49,405 nucleotides of DNA from Salinisphaera sp. Q1T1-3 (GCF_003602005.1 NZ_QZWD01000022.1:1-49405); one strand, 5' to 3'. Counted from the first letter of the stretch, positions 20,359-28,336 are shown. Numbers and translations are program-made. The notes: generated from the sequence alone by a model not told the origin.

Positions 20359-20594
20359 GGCCCGTTAACACGTCCCGCGTGCGCCGCGCCGGCGCTCGTT
20401 TTTTGCAAGACAAGGCATCGGGCGCGTACGGCCGTCATTCTGACGTCGCGAACGACAATGCCGGATTGCCGTAAAACAGCACTTGTCCCGAAGGGTTGGG
20501 CCACAAATCGCGCCCGGCGGCGTTGCGAGCCTTGCCGGACACACTGTGGTCTCTCGACGAAAAGGCGCTCGAACGAAACCTCAACAGGCCCGAG
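20355..20594. repeat. R1: CTAG-bounded inverted-repeat element, chimeric type B/A
   Basis: 240 bp. The left end, CTAGGGCCCGTTAACACGTC, matches the right end of R4. The right end is a type A end (GAACGAAACCTCAACAGGCC with CGAG for CTAG). The internal block TTGTCCCGAAGGGTTGGGCC (20483-20502) is a variant of the core of R2, R3 and R8. The left CTAG supplies the stop codon of the methyltransferase gene. Confidence 0.8.
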
Positions 20595-20622
20595 CACGCG
20601 TCGGGTTGGAATCAGGACGCGG

Positions 20623-20649
20623 AAAGAGCCGGCGTTTGCCGGCTTTTTC
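20623..20649 (+). terminator. intrinsic terminator downstream of R1
   Basis: AGCCGGC-GTTT-GCCGGCT, preceded by AAAG and followed by TTTTTCG. It is oriented to end methyltransferase transcripts but is separated from that gene by R1, suggesting R1 inserted between stop codon and terminator. Confidence 0.8.
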
Positions 20650-20816
20650 GTTTGCGCATCGCGGGGGGGGGCCCGGATGTGATGGCCCGGAAGACGCGCG
20701 CGGCGGTCGACGAAAGAGTCGCTCACTCGGTGATATGAACGCCTTCGTTTGCAGTGCGGTTTGCCTGAAACGCCGCGCTGTGGACGCGTTGGCGATTGCG
20801 GGCATGAGAGAACGGG
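20650..20816. other. non-coding stretch between terminator and split gene
   Basis: About 165 bp with a run of G (about 20662-20670) and no ORF with credible coding features. I see nothing else in it. Confidence 0.5.
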
Positions 20817-21372
20817 CTATGTGCCTGTCACCACGACGCCCGGAAAGAGCGCGGACGCCCAGGATTGCAGTTCGTCGATCGACGAGCATGAAACGAAACG
20901 GCCGTCTTGTGGGCGGTAAAGGGAGAGTGACGCGCCGGTAGCCAGGCGATTGGCCAGAACACGAAGCTTGGCTTCAACCCAGCCCACCGTGCTGGCGGCC
21001 CCGTATCCGTAAGCGTCGTCGAGGCGAAAGTAGAGCGCTGCCGACACGATGCCAGTGGCGAAGAGCTCGGCATCCAACTGTTTGTTGAACTGGCTAGGGC
21101 CTGTTGATGTTTCGTGCGAGCCCGCGCCAAGCGCTGTTCTGCGGCAAGACGAGGCGTAGCAGGCATAGCGTGTCATTCTGCGCCAGCCTGCTAGAACGCT
21201 GTATTGCCGCAAAACAGCACCTGTCCCTTCGGGTTGGGCCGCAAATCGCGCCCTGCGGCGTTGCGAGTCTGGATCGTGGCACGCCACGATCGGCAACTCG
21301 CGCCTTGCAGGACACGATTTGCGGTCTCCAACGCGGCGCTCGCACGAAACATCAACAGGCCCTAGTGTCCAT
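20817..21372 (-). pseudogene. small gene interrupted by repeat element R2 after its second codon
   Basis: The frame downstream of R2 (21093 to the TAG at 20817) encodes a plausible protein segment beginning QFNKQLDAELFATG and including LYFRLDDAYGYGAASTVGWV. On the other side of R2 the same frame starts ATG GAC A at 21372. The two CTAG copies are 268 bp apart (21094 and 21362). Removing 268 bp from the 556-bp span leaves 288 bp, exactly 95 codons plus stop, starting MDTSQFNKQLDAEL. The product matches nothing I recognise; it has no obvious signal peptide or membrane segment. A different frame stays open through R2, so a fusion product is conceivable but unlikely. No strong ribosome binding site precedes the ATG. 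Confidence 0.6.
21094..21365. repeat. R2: CTAG-bounded inverted-repeat element, type A
   Basis: 272 bp with near-perfect ~28-bp terminal inverted repeats beginning CTAGGGCCTGTTGATGTTTC at the left and mirrored at the right. The internal core TGTCCCTTCGGGTTGGGCC is at 21222-21240. It lacks the block containing GAAAAATCGACGATGGGCG that is present in R3 and R8. It has no coding capacity of its own. It lies inside a small minus-strand gene, flanked by CTAG on both sides. Confidence 0.85.
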
Positions 21373-21548
21373 GGCAGTCCGACAATTGATAGCGCGCCGT
21401 CGCCGGACAGTCGCGTGCGATACCGCGGGCGCATTGGATCGCGAAGGTGGCGCGGATCGGCCTGCTCGGTATGTCGCCCTGCCAGCATAGTGATCGCGCC
21501 AGCGTCCAGCAACGCTTGCCGGTGCTGACCGCTGGCCTTCGGTGTTGT

Positions 21549-22457
21549 TTACAGCACAAAGGCCAGCGTGAGCGGGATGCTCGCCAGCGCCACGACATGG
21601 CCGACTGCCACGATCGCTGCCACCTGTTCCGGGTCGACATCATATTGCTCGGCCAGCATGTAATTGAGCACGGCCGGTGGCATGACGCCGAAAATGATCA
21701 CGAGGGCGGCCAGCGGCGCATCCGGCCGGGTCAGTGCGACGAAGGGGATGGCCACGGCCAGCCCGACGATCGGAGCCGCCAGCCCGCCGATGAGCCCGGC
21801 ACGCCACTGTCCCTTGGCGCCGGCCGACAGGCGCACGCCCAGGGCGATAAGCATCAGCGGGATCGAAACCTCGCCAAGCATCTTGATGGCCGGTGCGATC
21901 ATGGCCGGGGCGTGCCAGTCGAAGGCCATGCAGGCCAGTCCGGCCACCGTCGCCAGTATCATCGGATTGGAGGCCAGTCGTCGGGGCGACATGCGCTCGC
22001 CGAGCAGCCAGAGCCCAACGGTGAACTGCAGCGTGTTCTCGACCACCATCAGTACGACCATCAGCGCCAGTCCCTGATTGCCGAAGGCCAGGTGGGCGAC
22101 GGGCAGGCCGAGATTGCCGCAGTTCGGAAACATCAGCGGCGGCAGATAGACATCGGCGCGTCGCCCGGTGGCACGTACCCACAGCCAGCCCAGCGCACCG
22201 GCGCCGAATACCACCACCAGAGCCGCCACGGCCGCCAGGCCGAGCGAGAGCTGGCCGCCGGCGCGCTCGGTCAGCGCATAGAAGATCAGGGCCGGTGTGA
22301 ATATCGTGATGTTCAGGGCGTTCGCGTCGCGCACATCGATACGACGGGTGCGGCCATACAGATAGCCGAGGCCGATCACGCCGAACACCGGCACGATGAT
22401 TTCCAGAATACGTAACAGCAAGAGCAGGCAGAGCGGGCGAACGGAGGGGATGGGCAT
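21549..22457 (-). CDS. AEC-family transporter (auxin efflux carrier fold)
   Basis: A 302-residue inner-membrane protein with about ten helices, of the AEC family (PF03547). The motif ALNITIFTPALIFYAL near residue 50, the MFPNCGNLGLPVA segment near residue 110 and VMPPAVLNYMLAEQY near residue 260 are characteristic. Family members move small organic anions such as malate or malonate; the substrate here is unknown. It is divergent from the ABM monooxygenase gene, with about 97 bp between starts. Confidence 0.85.
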   Translation of the reverse strand: MPIPSVRPLCLLLLLRILEIIVPVFGVIGLGYLYGRTRRIDVRDANALNITIFTPALIFYALTERAGGQLSLGLAAVAALVVVFGAGALGWLWVRATGRRADVYLPPLMFPNCGNLGLPVAHLAFGNQGLALMVVLMVVENTLQFTVGLWLLGERMSPRRLASNPMILATVAGLACMAFDWHAPAMIAPAIKMLGEVSIPLMLIALGVRLSAGAKGQWRAGLIGGLAAPIVGLAVAIPFVALTRPDAPLAALVIIFGVMPPAVLNYMLAEQYDVDPEQVAAIVAVGHVVALASIPLTLAFVL

Positions 22458-22554
22458 TGTACGACTTGCGTCGCATAGCGCGAGTCAGGATCCGTTGGGG
22501 CGATCGCGGCGTGTTTGCGTACAATCGCAACGACAATCGATGCAGGAGAGCGCG

Positions 22555-22857
22555 ATGTTCGTCGCGATGAACCGTTTCTTCATCAAGCCCGGTCACGAAG
22601 AGACTTTTCTGGAGATCTGGCGCAACCGGGATTCCCATCTCAACGAGGTGCCGGGGTTCAAGCAGTTCAACATGCTGCAGGGCCCGACCACCGAGGAGCA
22701 CACGTTGTTCGTGTCTCATTCCTACTGGGAGTCGCGCGAGGCCTTCGAGGCCTGGACCCACTCGGAAGCCTTTCGCAAGGCGCACGCCGGAGCCGGCGGT
22801 TCGCGTGAGATCTATCTTGGACCGCCCAAGTTCGAGGGCTTCGACATCAAGCTGTAG
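22555..22857 (+). CDS. ABM-domain monooxygenase, IsdG/HmoB-like
   Basis: A 100-residue protein with the dimeric alpha-beta-barrel antibiotic biosynthesis monooxygenase fold. The N-terminal FVAMNRFFIKPGHEETF and the central VSHSYWESREAFEAWTHSEA resemble proteobacterial relatives of heme-degrading IsdG-type enzymes. Heme degradation or a role in oxidative stress is likely but not shown; quinol monooxygenase is an alternative. The start at 22555 has AGGAGAG upstream, and TACAAT at 22520-22525 is a possible -10. It converges on the DNA ligase gene with a 29-bp gap. Confidence 0.75.
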   Translation: MFVAMNRFFIKPGHEETFLEIWRNRDSHLNEVPGFKQFNMLQGPTTEEHTLFVSHSYWESREAFEAWTHSEAFRKAHAGAGGSREIYLGPPKFEGFDIKL

Positions 22858-22886
22858 TACCACTCGGCGCCCGATGGACGCCGCGA

Positions 22887-23795
22887 TCATGGTGTGGCGG
22901 CCTGGGCGCCCACCTCCGGTGGTGGGCCGCCCGGGCGCCGATGCAGGAACCGCGCGAAACGCGGCAGGCCGGTCGCTGTGTGCCCCTGATAACGATAGCT
23001 GATCCAGCTGCCCACCGGTGGCGGATCGGCGCGCTGGGCATCCGTGAAACCGGATCCGATGGCAAAGCGGCGGCCGTCGGGCGTGCGCACTTCGAGAGAG
23101 CCCATCAAGCCTTCGAGTCGTCCCGAGCCCGGGTTGTAACCGATCACGCGGGCTTCCGCGTCCGCGTACGGTTTGACCTTGAGTAACCCGGCATGGCGAC
23201 CGGACACGTAATCCCGATCACCGCGATGCATGACCAGACCTTCGCCGCCGTGTGCCACGACATCGGCCATGCGCTGTTCCAGCGCGGCCTCGTTGGCGAC
23301 ATGGAACTGCCGGATCGTGACCACCCATGGATCGCCGATCGCCGCGATTGCCTTGCGTATGGCCGGAACGCGAGCGTTGAAATCGCCCGGATGTTCGGGC
23401 AGATCGAACACGAGATAGGATACGTCATGCCAACGCGGGTCATCCGGACCGGCGGTTCGCACGATCGTCGAAGCACGAGAGAATTCGTGATAGCCGGTCC
23501 ACAGTTCGCCGTCCAGGGCGATGTCCGGGAAGTGCGCCGTGAACCATTCGGGTAACGGAATCACGGTGCCGGCCCGGGTGCGCATGCGCTGGCCGTCCCA
23601 GTAGCCGCGTACGCCGTCGTATTTCTCGGAAATCCAGTAATCGGCGGGATCGACCTGGCCGTGATAGACATCGACCAGCTCGACGGCCGGCGGTGTGCCG
23701 GCCCGGGCAGCGCCGGCATATAGCGATGCCAGCAGCGCCAGAACGAGACACGCCGCCGCGGCAGCAGAGCAAACGAACCTGGTGTTGTCGTGCAT
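22887..23795 (-). CDS. exported ATP-dependent DNA ligase, LigE/Lig E-like
   Basis: A 302-residue minimal ATP-dependent DNA ligase. An N-terminal signal peptide (hydrophobic stretch at residues 9-28, cleavage near ARA-G at 30-33) precedes adenylation motif I EKYDGVRG with the nucleophilic Lys58, then DGELW (motif III), EGLVMH (motif IV) and LKVKPY (motif V), followed by an OB-fold. It has no extra DNA-binding domain, which fits the Lig E class of Gram-negative, often competence-associated, periplasmic ligases. The ATG at 23795 is preceded by GGGGGAA; longer frames upstream would bury the signal peptide. It is monocistronic. Confidence 0.85.
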   Translation of the reverse strand: MHDNTRFVCSAAAAACLVLALLASLYAGAARAGTPPAVELVDVYHGQVDPADYWISEKYDGVRGYWDGQRMRTRAGTVIPLPEWFTAHFPDIALDGELWTGYHEFSRASTIVRTAGPDDPRWHDVSYLVFDLPEHPGDFNARVPAIRKAIAAIGDPWVVTIRQFHVANEAALEQRMADVVAHGGEGLVMHRGDRDYVSGRHAGLLKVKPYADAEARVIGYNPGSGRLEGLMGSLEVRTPDGRRFAIGSGFTDAQRADPPPVGSWISYRYQGHTATGLPRFARFLHRRPGGPPPEVGAQAATP

Positions 23796-23905
23796 GTGTT
23801 CCCCCAAACACATTCGATATACAACGACTGTAAGCGTTGTCGGGCCGTCACGCGAATACGAGGCCGGCCTGGCGGTCGCGACACCGCTTTTGTCCGTCAG
23901 AGCGC

Positions 23906-23936
23906 TTGACCTCAAGCGAGGTTGAGGGCTGAGGGT
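23906..23936 (+). promoter_or_regulatory. SoxR-box-like site in the sodA promoter region
   Basis: The 18-mer CCTCAAGCGAGGTTGAGG (23910-23927) has the half-sites CCTCAA/TTGAGG with the spacing of the SoxR consensus CCTCAAGTTAACTTGAGG. It overlaps TTGACC (23906-23911) as -35. A 19-bp spacer, the hallmark of SoxR promoters, would place the -10 at 23931-23936, but GAGGGT there is a poor -10. It lies 65 bp before the sodA start codon. Confidence 0.6.
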
Positions 23937-23991
23937 GTGACGTCATCCGAGCGATTCAGCCGGATGAGGCGATACCCAACCGGCGACCGAC

Positions 23992-24600
23992 ATGGCATTC
24001 GAACTGCCCGATCTGCCCTACGATTATGACGCGCTCGAACCGCATATCGATGCGCGCACGATGGAGATCCATCACACCAAGCATCACAACGCCTATCTGA
24101 CGAAGTTCAACAAGGCCATCGAAGGCACGCCGCTGGAAGACCAGGATCTCGAGACGATTCTGGCCAGCGCCGGCCAGCACGGGGCCGGCGTGCGCAACCA
24201 GGGTGGCGGTTACTACAACCACATCATCTTCTGGGAAAGCATGTCGCCCGACGGCGGTGGCAAGCCGAGCGGCAAGCTGGCCGAGGCCATCGATTCGGCC
24301 TTCGGCTCGTTCGATGACTTCAGGGAACAGTTCACGGCGGCCGCGACGGGTCTGTTCGGCTCCGGCTTCGTCTGGCTCGTCGTCGATGCAGGCCAGCTCA
24401 AGATCGTGTCCACGCCGAACCAGGACAATCCGGTCATGGACGTGGTCGCCGAGTCCGGCAAGCCGATCCTCGGTCTGGACGTCTGGGAGCATGCCTTCTA
24501 TCTGAAGCATCAGAACAAGAAGCCGGACTACGTGGATGCCTGGTGGCACGTCGTCAATTGGGACGGTGTGGCGAAGAAGTTCGAGTCGGCCAGCTATTAA
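23992..24600 (+). CDS. sodA: superoxide dismutase, Mn-type
   Basis: A 202-residue Fe/Mn-family superoxide dismutase. Metal ligands are His27, His77, Asp163 and His167, the last two in [15 protein letters not shown]. Gly73 (where iron enzymes have the active-site Gln) and Gln144 in STPNQDNP (where iron enzymes have Ala) are the manganese-type pattern. There is no signal peptide, so it is cytoplasmic. An upstream SoxR-like box suggests induction by redox-cycling stress. It converges on the FMN reductase gene across a 318-bp gap rich in hairpins. Confidence 0.93.
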   Translation: MAFELPDLPYDYDALEPHIDARTMEIHHTKHHNAYLTKFNKAIEGTPLEDQDLETILASAGQHGAGVRNQGGGYYNHIIFWESMSPDGGGKPSGKLAEAIDSAFGSFDDFREQFTAAATGLFGSGFVWLVVDAGQLKIVSTPNQDNPVMDVVAESGKPILGLDVWEHAFYLKHQNKKPDYVDAWWHVVNWDGVAKKFESASY

Positions 24601-24735
24601 CCCGGCATAAAAATAGATGATTTTTCGGGTTGATAACGCGCGTGTGCGAAAGCACGCGCGCCACGGCCAACGGCCGTGAAGCCATTGAAAATAAAAAGAC
24701 GGACAAGTGCCGGCATTTATTCTTCGATGGCGTTG

Positions 24736-24762
24736 AAAAAAGCTGACGTCGTCAGCTGTTTT
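24736..24762. terminator. bidirectional terminator candidate
   Basis: Seven-bp stem AGCTGAC/GTCAGCT with a GTC loop, preceded by AAAAA and followed by GTTTT. It could end transcripts from sodA and from the opposite strand. Confidence 0.6.
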
Positions 24763-24800
24763 GGTGCCGGATTAATAAGCGCCGGCCCGCCGTCAGGCGA

Positions 24801-24833
24801 ACGAGGCCCCGTCGCATTGCGGCGGGGCCTCGT
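24801..24833. terminator. strong GC-rich hairpin, probable terminator
   Basis: ACGAGGCCCCGTCGC pairs with GCGGCGGGGCCTCGT (15 bp, one G-U pair, ATT loop). There is no long U tract on either side (TCTCATT downstream), so termination efficiency is uncertain. Confidence 0.55.
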
Positions 24834-24918
24834 CTCATTCGGCGAAGTATTGTCGGATTGCATTCATGCGGTGCTCGTCGGCATACCGCCTGACAGCGCC
24901 TGCCGCGGCGCGGCCGTG

Positions 24919-25518
24919 TCACATCGATGTCGGCGTCGTCCGTTCCTGATCCGCCTCGGTATCGACTGGGGCATGACGGGCCGGCGCAAGCGCGTCATGC
25001 CACCAGTCGAGCCGCTTGATCAACCGGTCGAGCTGGCGGCCCTGGGCCGGCGTGGCCTGCAGGGCACCATCGGTGTCGATCAACTGATTGATGTGGGCCA
25101 GGCTCACTTCCGGGCTCAACGGCATGGCTTCGAGCGCGGTGATCACTTGTCGAAGCTGCATGAGCGCTCGCAGACCGCCGGATTGCCCGCCGTAGCCGAC
25201 GAGGCCGACCGGCTTGGCGCACCAGCTCGCCGATGAAGCGTCGATGAGCTGTTTGAGGGCGGCGGTGTACCCGTGGTTGTATTCCGGGCTGACGATGAGC
25301 ATTGCTTCGGCATGATCAAGCCGGGCTTCGAGGTTGGCCCAGCTGGCCCGTGGCAGGGGCTGGTCGATGAACGACAGGGCGAGTCGCTGCGGGTCGATGA
25401 TTTCCACAAGCCAGTCGGAGTTGGCTTCGATGCGATGACGGACCCAGGCGGTGACCGCATCACAACGACGGCCGTGGCGGGCGCTTCCCATGACGAGCGC
25501 GAGCGAGCGATAGGACAT
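24919..25518 (-). CDS. NAD(P)H-dependent FMN reductase family protein
   Basis: A 199-residue flavodoxin-like oxidoreductase (PF03358). The segment ALVMGSARHGRRCDAV near the N-terminus is the phosphate-binding GSxRxGR loop and VSPEYNHGYTAALKQLIDA the conserved PEYN motif. It probably reduces FMN or quinones with NAD(P)H, similar to ChrR and related enzymes. Its promoter contains a SoxR box with a 19-bp -35/-10 spacer, so it should be induced by redox-active compounds. The last ~20 residues are poorly conserved and charged. Confidence 0.85.
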   Translation of the reverse strand: MSYRSLALVMGSARHGRRCDAVTAWVRHRIEANSDWLVEIIDPQRLALSFIDQPLPRASWANLEARLDHAEAMLIVSPEYNHGYTAALKQLIDASSASWCAKPVGLVGYGGQSGGLRALMQLRQVITALEAMPLSPEVSLAHINQLIDTDGALQATPAQGRQLDRLIKRLDWWHDALAPARHAPVDTEADQERTTPTSM

Positions 25519-25550
25519 GATCGATACCGGCAGCTTGAGCTTGATTTGCT

Positions 25551-25581
25551 ATTGTCAAACCTCAACGAAACTTGAGGTCAA
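25551..25581 (-). promoter_or_regulatory. SoxR-dependent promoter with SoxR box, soxR / FMN reductase intergenic region
   Basis: On the minus strand TTGACC (25581-25576) and GACAAT (25556-25551) are separated by 19 bp. The 18-bp site CCTCAACGAAACTTGAGG (plus strand 25560-25577) fills the spacer and matches the SoxR consensus in both half-sites. The over-long spacer is the known feature corrected by activated SoxR. The site also lies 8 bp before the soxR start codon, so bound SoxR would sit over the soxR leader and may limit its own expression. Confidence 0.8.
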
Positions 25582-25584
25582 GCG

Positions 25585-26049
25585 ATGAGTGCACCGCTCG
25601 ATCCGAAGAAGAAACAGCTTTCGGTCGGCGAGGTTGCCGATCGTTGTGGCGTTGCGGTCTCGACGCTGCATTTCTATGAACGCAAGGGATTGATCGCCTC
25701 GCAACGTAATGCCGTCAACCAGCGTCGCTATACACGAGATGTGTTGCGCCGTGTCGCCGTGATCCGCACGGCTCAGCGTGTCGGCGTGCCGCTGGCCGAG
25801 ATCGGCGCCGCTCTCGCCACGCTGCCGGATTCACGTACCCCCAATGCGGTCGACTGGGCCCGTCTGTCGCAGATCTGGCGCCGCGATCTGGACGCCCGGA
25901 TTGCGCATCTGGTCGAGCTGCGCGAACAACTCGACGGCTGTATCGGATGCGGCTGTCTGTCGCTGGCGGCCTGTCCACTGCGTAATCCCGACGATGTGCT
26001 GGGCCAGCGGGGCAGCGGTGCCCAGCGATTGTCCCCGGAGCCGGAATGA
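25585..26049 (+). CDS. soxR: redox-sensitive transcriptional activator SoxR
   Basis: A 154-residue MerR-family regulator. The winged helix-turn-helix ([22 protein letters not shown], given here in two parts: [10 protein letters not shown] and [12 protein letters not shown]) is followed by the dimerisation helix and the [2Fe-2S] motif [12 protein letters not shown]. The four cluster cysteines fall at 119, 122, 124 and 130, the same numbers as in E. coli SoxR. It senses redox-cycling drugs and activates promoters with 19-bp spacers. No soxS homologue is seen nearby, so direct control of target genes is likely, as in pseudomonads. It is divergent from the FMN reductase gene. Confidence 0.93.
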   Translation: MSAPLDPKKKQLSVGEVADRCGVAVSTLHFYERKGLIASQRNAVNQRRYTRDVLRRVAVIRTAQRVGVPLAEIGAALATLPDSRTPNAVDWARLSQIWRRDLDARIAHLVELREQLDGCIGCGCLSLAACPLRNPDDVLGQRGSGAQRLSPEPE

Positions 26050-26264
26050 GGCAACGGCCCGCGCGGCATGTCGAGGACAGGCCGGGGTCGCGCGCGGCGC
26101 TTGTATGATGAGCTGGCGCATGAGACGCCGTCATCGTGTTGCCGACATGGCTTGGCTGAGGGGGTCCGGATCGACGGCGAGAAAGCCCGACACGCCGGGA
26201 ATGGGCGTGTGCCGATTCGCGACACGCCCTAGAATGGAGCCAACCCACGTTCTTGAAGGTCGCC

Positions 26265-27155
26265 ATGTCGACTCATCTTGCCCAGCACGGGCGCTACGAC
26301 TACGTTGCGATCAACGATCGCCCGGATTTCACATGGCCCGAAGGCAAGCGTCTTGCGGTCTATATCGGCCTGAATTTCGAGCATTTTCATTTTGGGTCGG
26401 GGTATGGTCCCATGCTCGTGCCCGGGCGGCACGAGCCTGATGTGCTGAATTATTCGTGGCGCGATTATGGCAATCGTGTCGGGGCGTGGCGGATGTTATC
26501 GCTGTTCGAGTCGCTCGGTCTGCCGGCCGGGCTGATCGTTAACGCCGCCATTGCCGATTACTGCCCGGAACTGATTCGAGCATATCGCCAGAAGCTCTCC
26601 AGCGAGCTCATCGCACACGGACGAACGAACAGTGAATCCCAGAATGAATTCGATGAAGCCGGTGAGGCGGCGCTGATCGCCGAGTCGCGGGATCGACTCA
26701 TATCGGCCTTCGGCGAGCGACCGGTTGGCTGGCTCGGCCCGTGGATCGCCCAGAGTCGGGCGACGCCGGATCTCTTGGCCGAGGCCGGTTTCATCTATCA
26801 CATGGACTGGGCTCACGACGACCAGCCGATCTGGATGGACACCCGCGGGCGCGGCGAGATTCTCTCGGTGCCTTATCCGCAGGAAATCAACGATATCCCA
26901 GCGATCGTTCCACACCGTATCGATCATCGCGAATTCGAGGCTCGCATCGTCGATCAGTTCGACGAGATGCTGTTCCAGTCGCGACGTCAGTCGCTGGTCA
27001 TGGGCATCGCGCTGCATCCCTACATCAGCGGGCAGCCGTTTCGCCTACGGGCACTGCGACGAGCGCTCGAGCATATCGCAGCCCATCGAAGTCAGATCTG
27101 GTTGACCACGCCGGGCGCGATCGCCGAGCACTATTCCGGATTATTCTCTGGCTGA
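26265..27155 (+). CDS. polysaccharide deacetylase-family protein, allantoinase PuuE-like
   Basis: A 296-residue NodB-like carbohydrate esterase-4 fold protein. The N-terminus (NDRPDFTWPEGKRLAVYIGLN) begins like PuuE-type allantoinases and chitooligosaccharide deacetylase relatives; GLPAGLIVNAAIADYCPELI, EIHAHGRTN-like IAHGRTNSE and ALHPYISGQPFR are family segments. Metal-binding histidines are present in the last two, but the usual DD dyad near the N-terminus is not obvious, so activity is uncertain. The ATG at 26265 has GAAGG upstream. It stands alone between soxR and msrA; there is no purine-catabolism context. Confidence 0.7.
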   Translation: MSTHLAQHGRYDYVAINDRPDFTWPEGKRLAVYIGLNFEHFHFGSGYGPMLVPGRHEPDVLNYSWRDYGNRVGAWRMLSLFESLGLPAGLIVNAAIADYCPELIRAYRQKLSSELIAHGRTNSESQNEFDEAGEAALIAESRDRLISAFGERPVGWLGPWIAQSRATPDLLAEAGFIYHMDWAHDDQPIWMDTRGRGEILSVPYPQEINDIPAIVPHRIDHREFEARIVDQFDEMLFQSRRQSLVMGIALHPYISGQPFRLRALRRALEHIAAHRSQIWLTTPGAIAEHYSGLFSG

Positions 27156-27329
27156 AACGTCGGCGCGACGATAGCCCCGGTAGCTGTCCGGCCACGGCCG
27201 GGCAGGTGTGCTCGCCAAGCGACAAGGCCCGGCGGTGACATGAACGTCGTGCCGGTCCCGGATCCGGTCAGGCCGCAATGGCAATCGGTGTCTGCCGAGG
27301 AATCGGCCGCCGCAGGCGCGCGGAAACGC

Positions 27330-27359
27330 CACTGTGTCGACCGCGTGGGCGACACAGTG
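27330..27359. terminator. inverted repeat between deacetylase gene and msrA
   Basis: CACTGTGTCG and CGACACAGTG form a 10-bp perfect stem with a 10-nt loop in the gap of this convergent pair. There is no U tract. A factor-dependent terminator or RNA end is possible. Confidence 0.4.
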
Positions 27360-27370
27360 CGCCGGCCGTA

Positions 27371-27877
27371 TCAGCCTGTCTTTCGACGTGGTAGTACCCA
27401 GTCGGCGCGCGGAAAATGGCAGGTGTAACCGCCGGGAACCTTCTCGAGATAATCCTGGTGGTAGTCTTCGGCCTCCCAGAACGTGCCGGCCGGTGCGACT
27501 TCGGTCACCACGGGGCCGGGCCAGATACCCGAGGCCTCGACGTCTGCGATCGTATTCTCGGCGACTTCGCGCTGTGTTTCGTCCAGATAATAGATCGCCG
27601 AGCGGTAAGACTCGCCGATATCGTTGCCCTGACGGTTGCGTGTGGTCGGGTCGTGGATCTGGAAGAAGAACTCAAGCAGGCGACGATAACTTGTCCGGGC
27701 ATCGTCGAAGACAATCTCGATGGCTTCGGCGTGATGGCCGTGATCGCGATAGCTCGGGTATTTCATGGTGCCGCCGGAATAGCCCACCCGCGTGCCCAGG
27801 ACGCCGTCCTGTCGCCGGATGAGATCCTCCATGCCCCAGAAACAGCCGCCGGCGAGAATGGCGCGTTGCTCGCTCAT
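27371..27877 (-). CDS. msrA: peptide methionine sulfoxide reductase MsrA
   Basis: A 168-residue enzyme reducing methionine-S-sulfoxide. The catalytic motif GCFWGMED is at residues 11-18, and the conserved [30 protein letters not shown] and EDYHQDYL segments follow. Length is that of a minimal MsrA and there is no signal peptide, so it is cytoplasmic. Its start overlaps the msrB stop by 4 bp, so the pair is co-translated and covers both sulfoxide diastereomers. Confidence 0.95.
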   Translation of the reverse strand: MSEQRAILAGGCFWGMEDLIRRQDGVLGTRVGYSGGTMKYPSYRDHGHHAEAIEIVFDDARTSYRRLLEFFFQIHDPTTRNRQGNDIGESYRSAIYYLDETQREVAENTIADVEASGIWPGPVVTEVAPAGTFWEAEDYHQDYLEKVPGGYTCHFPRADWVLPRRKTG

Positions 27878-28320
27878 ACGTCCTCCACCTGATTCATATA
27901 GTCGCCGTAGCCGCGCGCCGTCATTTCATCCTTGGGGATGAACTGGAGCGCGGCCGAATTGATGCAGTAACGCAATCCGCCCCGGTCGCTGGGGCCGTCG
28001 GGAAAGACGTGGCCGAGATGGCTGTCGCCGTGGGTAGAGCGGACTTCGGTACGCACCATGCCCATGCTGTTGTCGGACAGCTCGTTGACATGCGCCGGCT
28101 CGATCGGCTTGGTGAAGCTGGGCCAACCGCACCCCGATTCGTATTTGTCCGACGAGGCGAAAAGCGGCTCGCCGGAGACCACATCGACGTAGATGCCGGC
28201 CTGCTTGTTCTCTAGATACTCGCCGGTCCCCGGACGTTCCGTGCCATTGTTCTGTGTAACCCGATACTGTTCCGGGCTCAGTTGCGAAATCGCGTCCTGG
28301 TTCTTTTCGTACTGCGCCAT
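27874..28320 (-). CDS. msrB: peptide methionine-R-sulfoxide reductase MsrB (zinc-less form)
   Basis: A 148-residue enzyme reducing methionine-R-sulfoxide. It has the SGCGWPSF motif, [15 protein letters not shown] and the catalytic cysteine in [11 protein letters not shown]. The two CxxC pairs that bind structural zinc in E. coli MsrB are absent (VDVV and THGD stand in their place), so this is the zinc-free form. The ATG at 28320 gives a normal N-terminus. It is the first gene of the msrBA unit. Confidence 0.95.
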   Translation of the reverse strand: MAQYEKNQDAISQLSPEQYRVTQNNGTERPGTGEYLENKQAGIYVDVVSGEPLFASSDKYESGCGWPSFTKPIEPAHVNELSDNSMGMVRTEVRSTHGDSHLGHVFPDGPSDRGGLRYCINSAALQFIPKDEMTARGYGDYMNQVEDV

Positions 28321-28336
28321 AGCCTGCGCTCTCTTT

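Larger units (their letters stand above)
24601..24918. other. hairpin-rich non-coding gap between sodA and the FMN reductase gene
   Basis: This 318-bp convergent gap holds several inverted repeats and no credible ORF: a 9-bp stem with GAAA loop at 24639-24660, CACGGCC/GGCCGTG at 24662-24678, AGCTGAC-GTC-GTCAGCT at 24741-24757 flanked by an A run and GTTTT, and a 15-bp stem at 24801-24833. The last two are the likeliest terminators. Confidence 0.7.

Noticed and set aside
20817..21512. A continuous 231-codon minus-strand frame running through R2, suggesting an in-frame protein-inserting element
   Set aside because: Its N-terminal part is in a different frame from the restored 95-codon gene (268 bp is not a multiple of 3), so it is a chance read-through rather than a palindromic in-frame insertion.
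20483..21528. Several ORFs of 60-150 codons inside and around R1 and R2, and similar ones in R3 and R8
   Set aside because: The elements stay open in several frames on both strands because of base composition. The translations are Arg/Ser-rich, and different copies do not keep one common frame intact, so they are not genes.
26050..26231. CACGCCCTAG at 26222-26231 looks like the right end of another repeat element
   Set aside because: No matching left end was found near the soxR stop and there is no shared internal core. At most it is a remnant.
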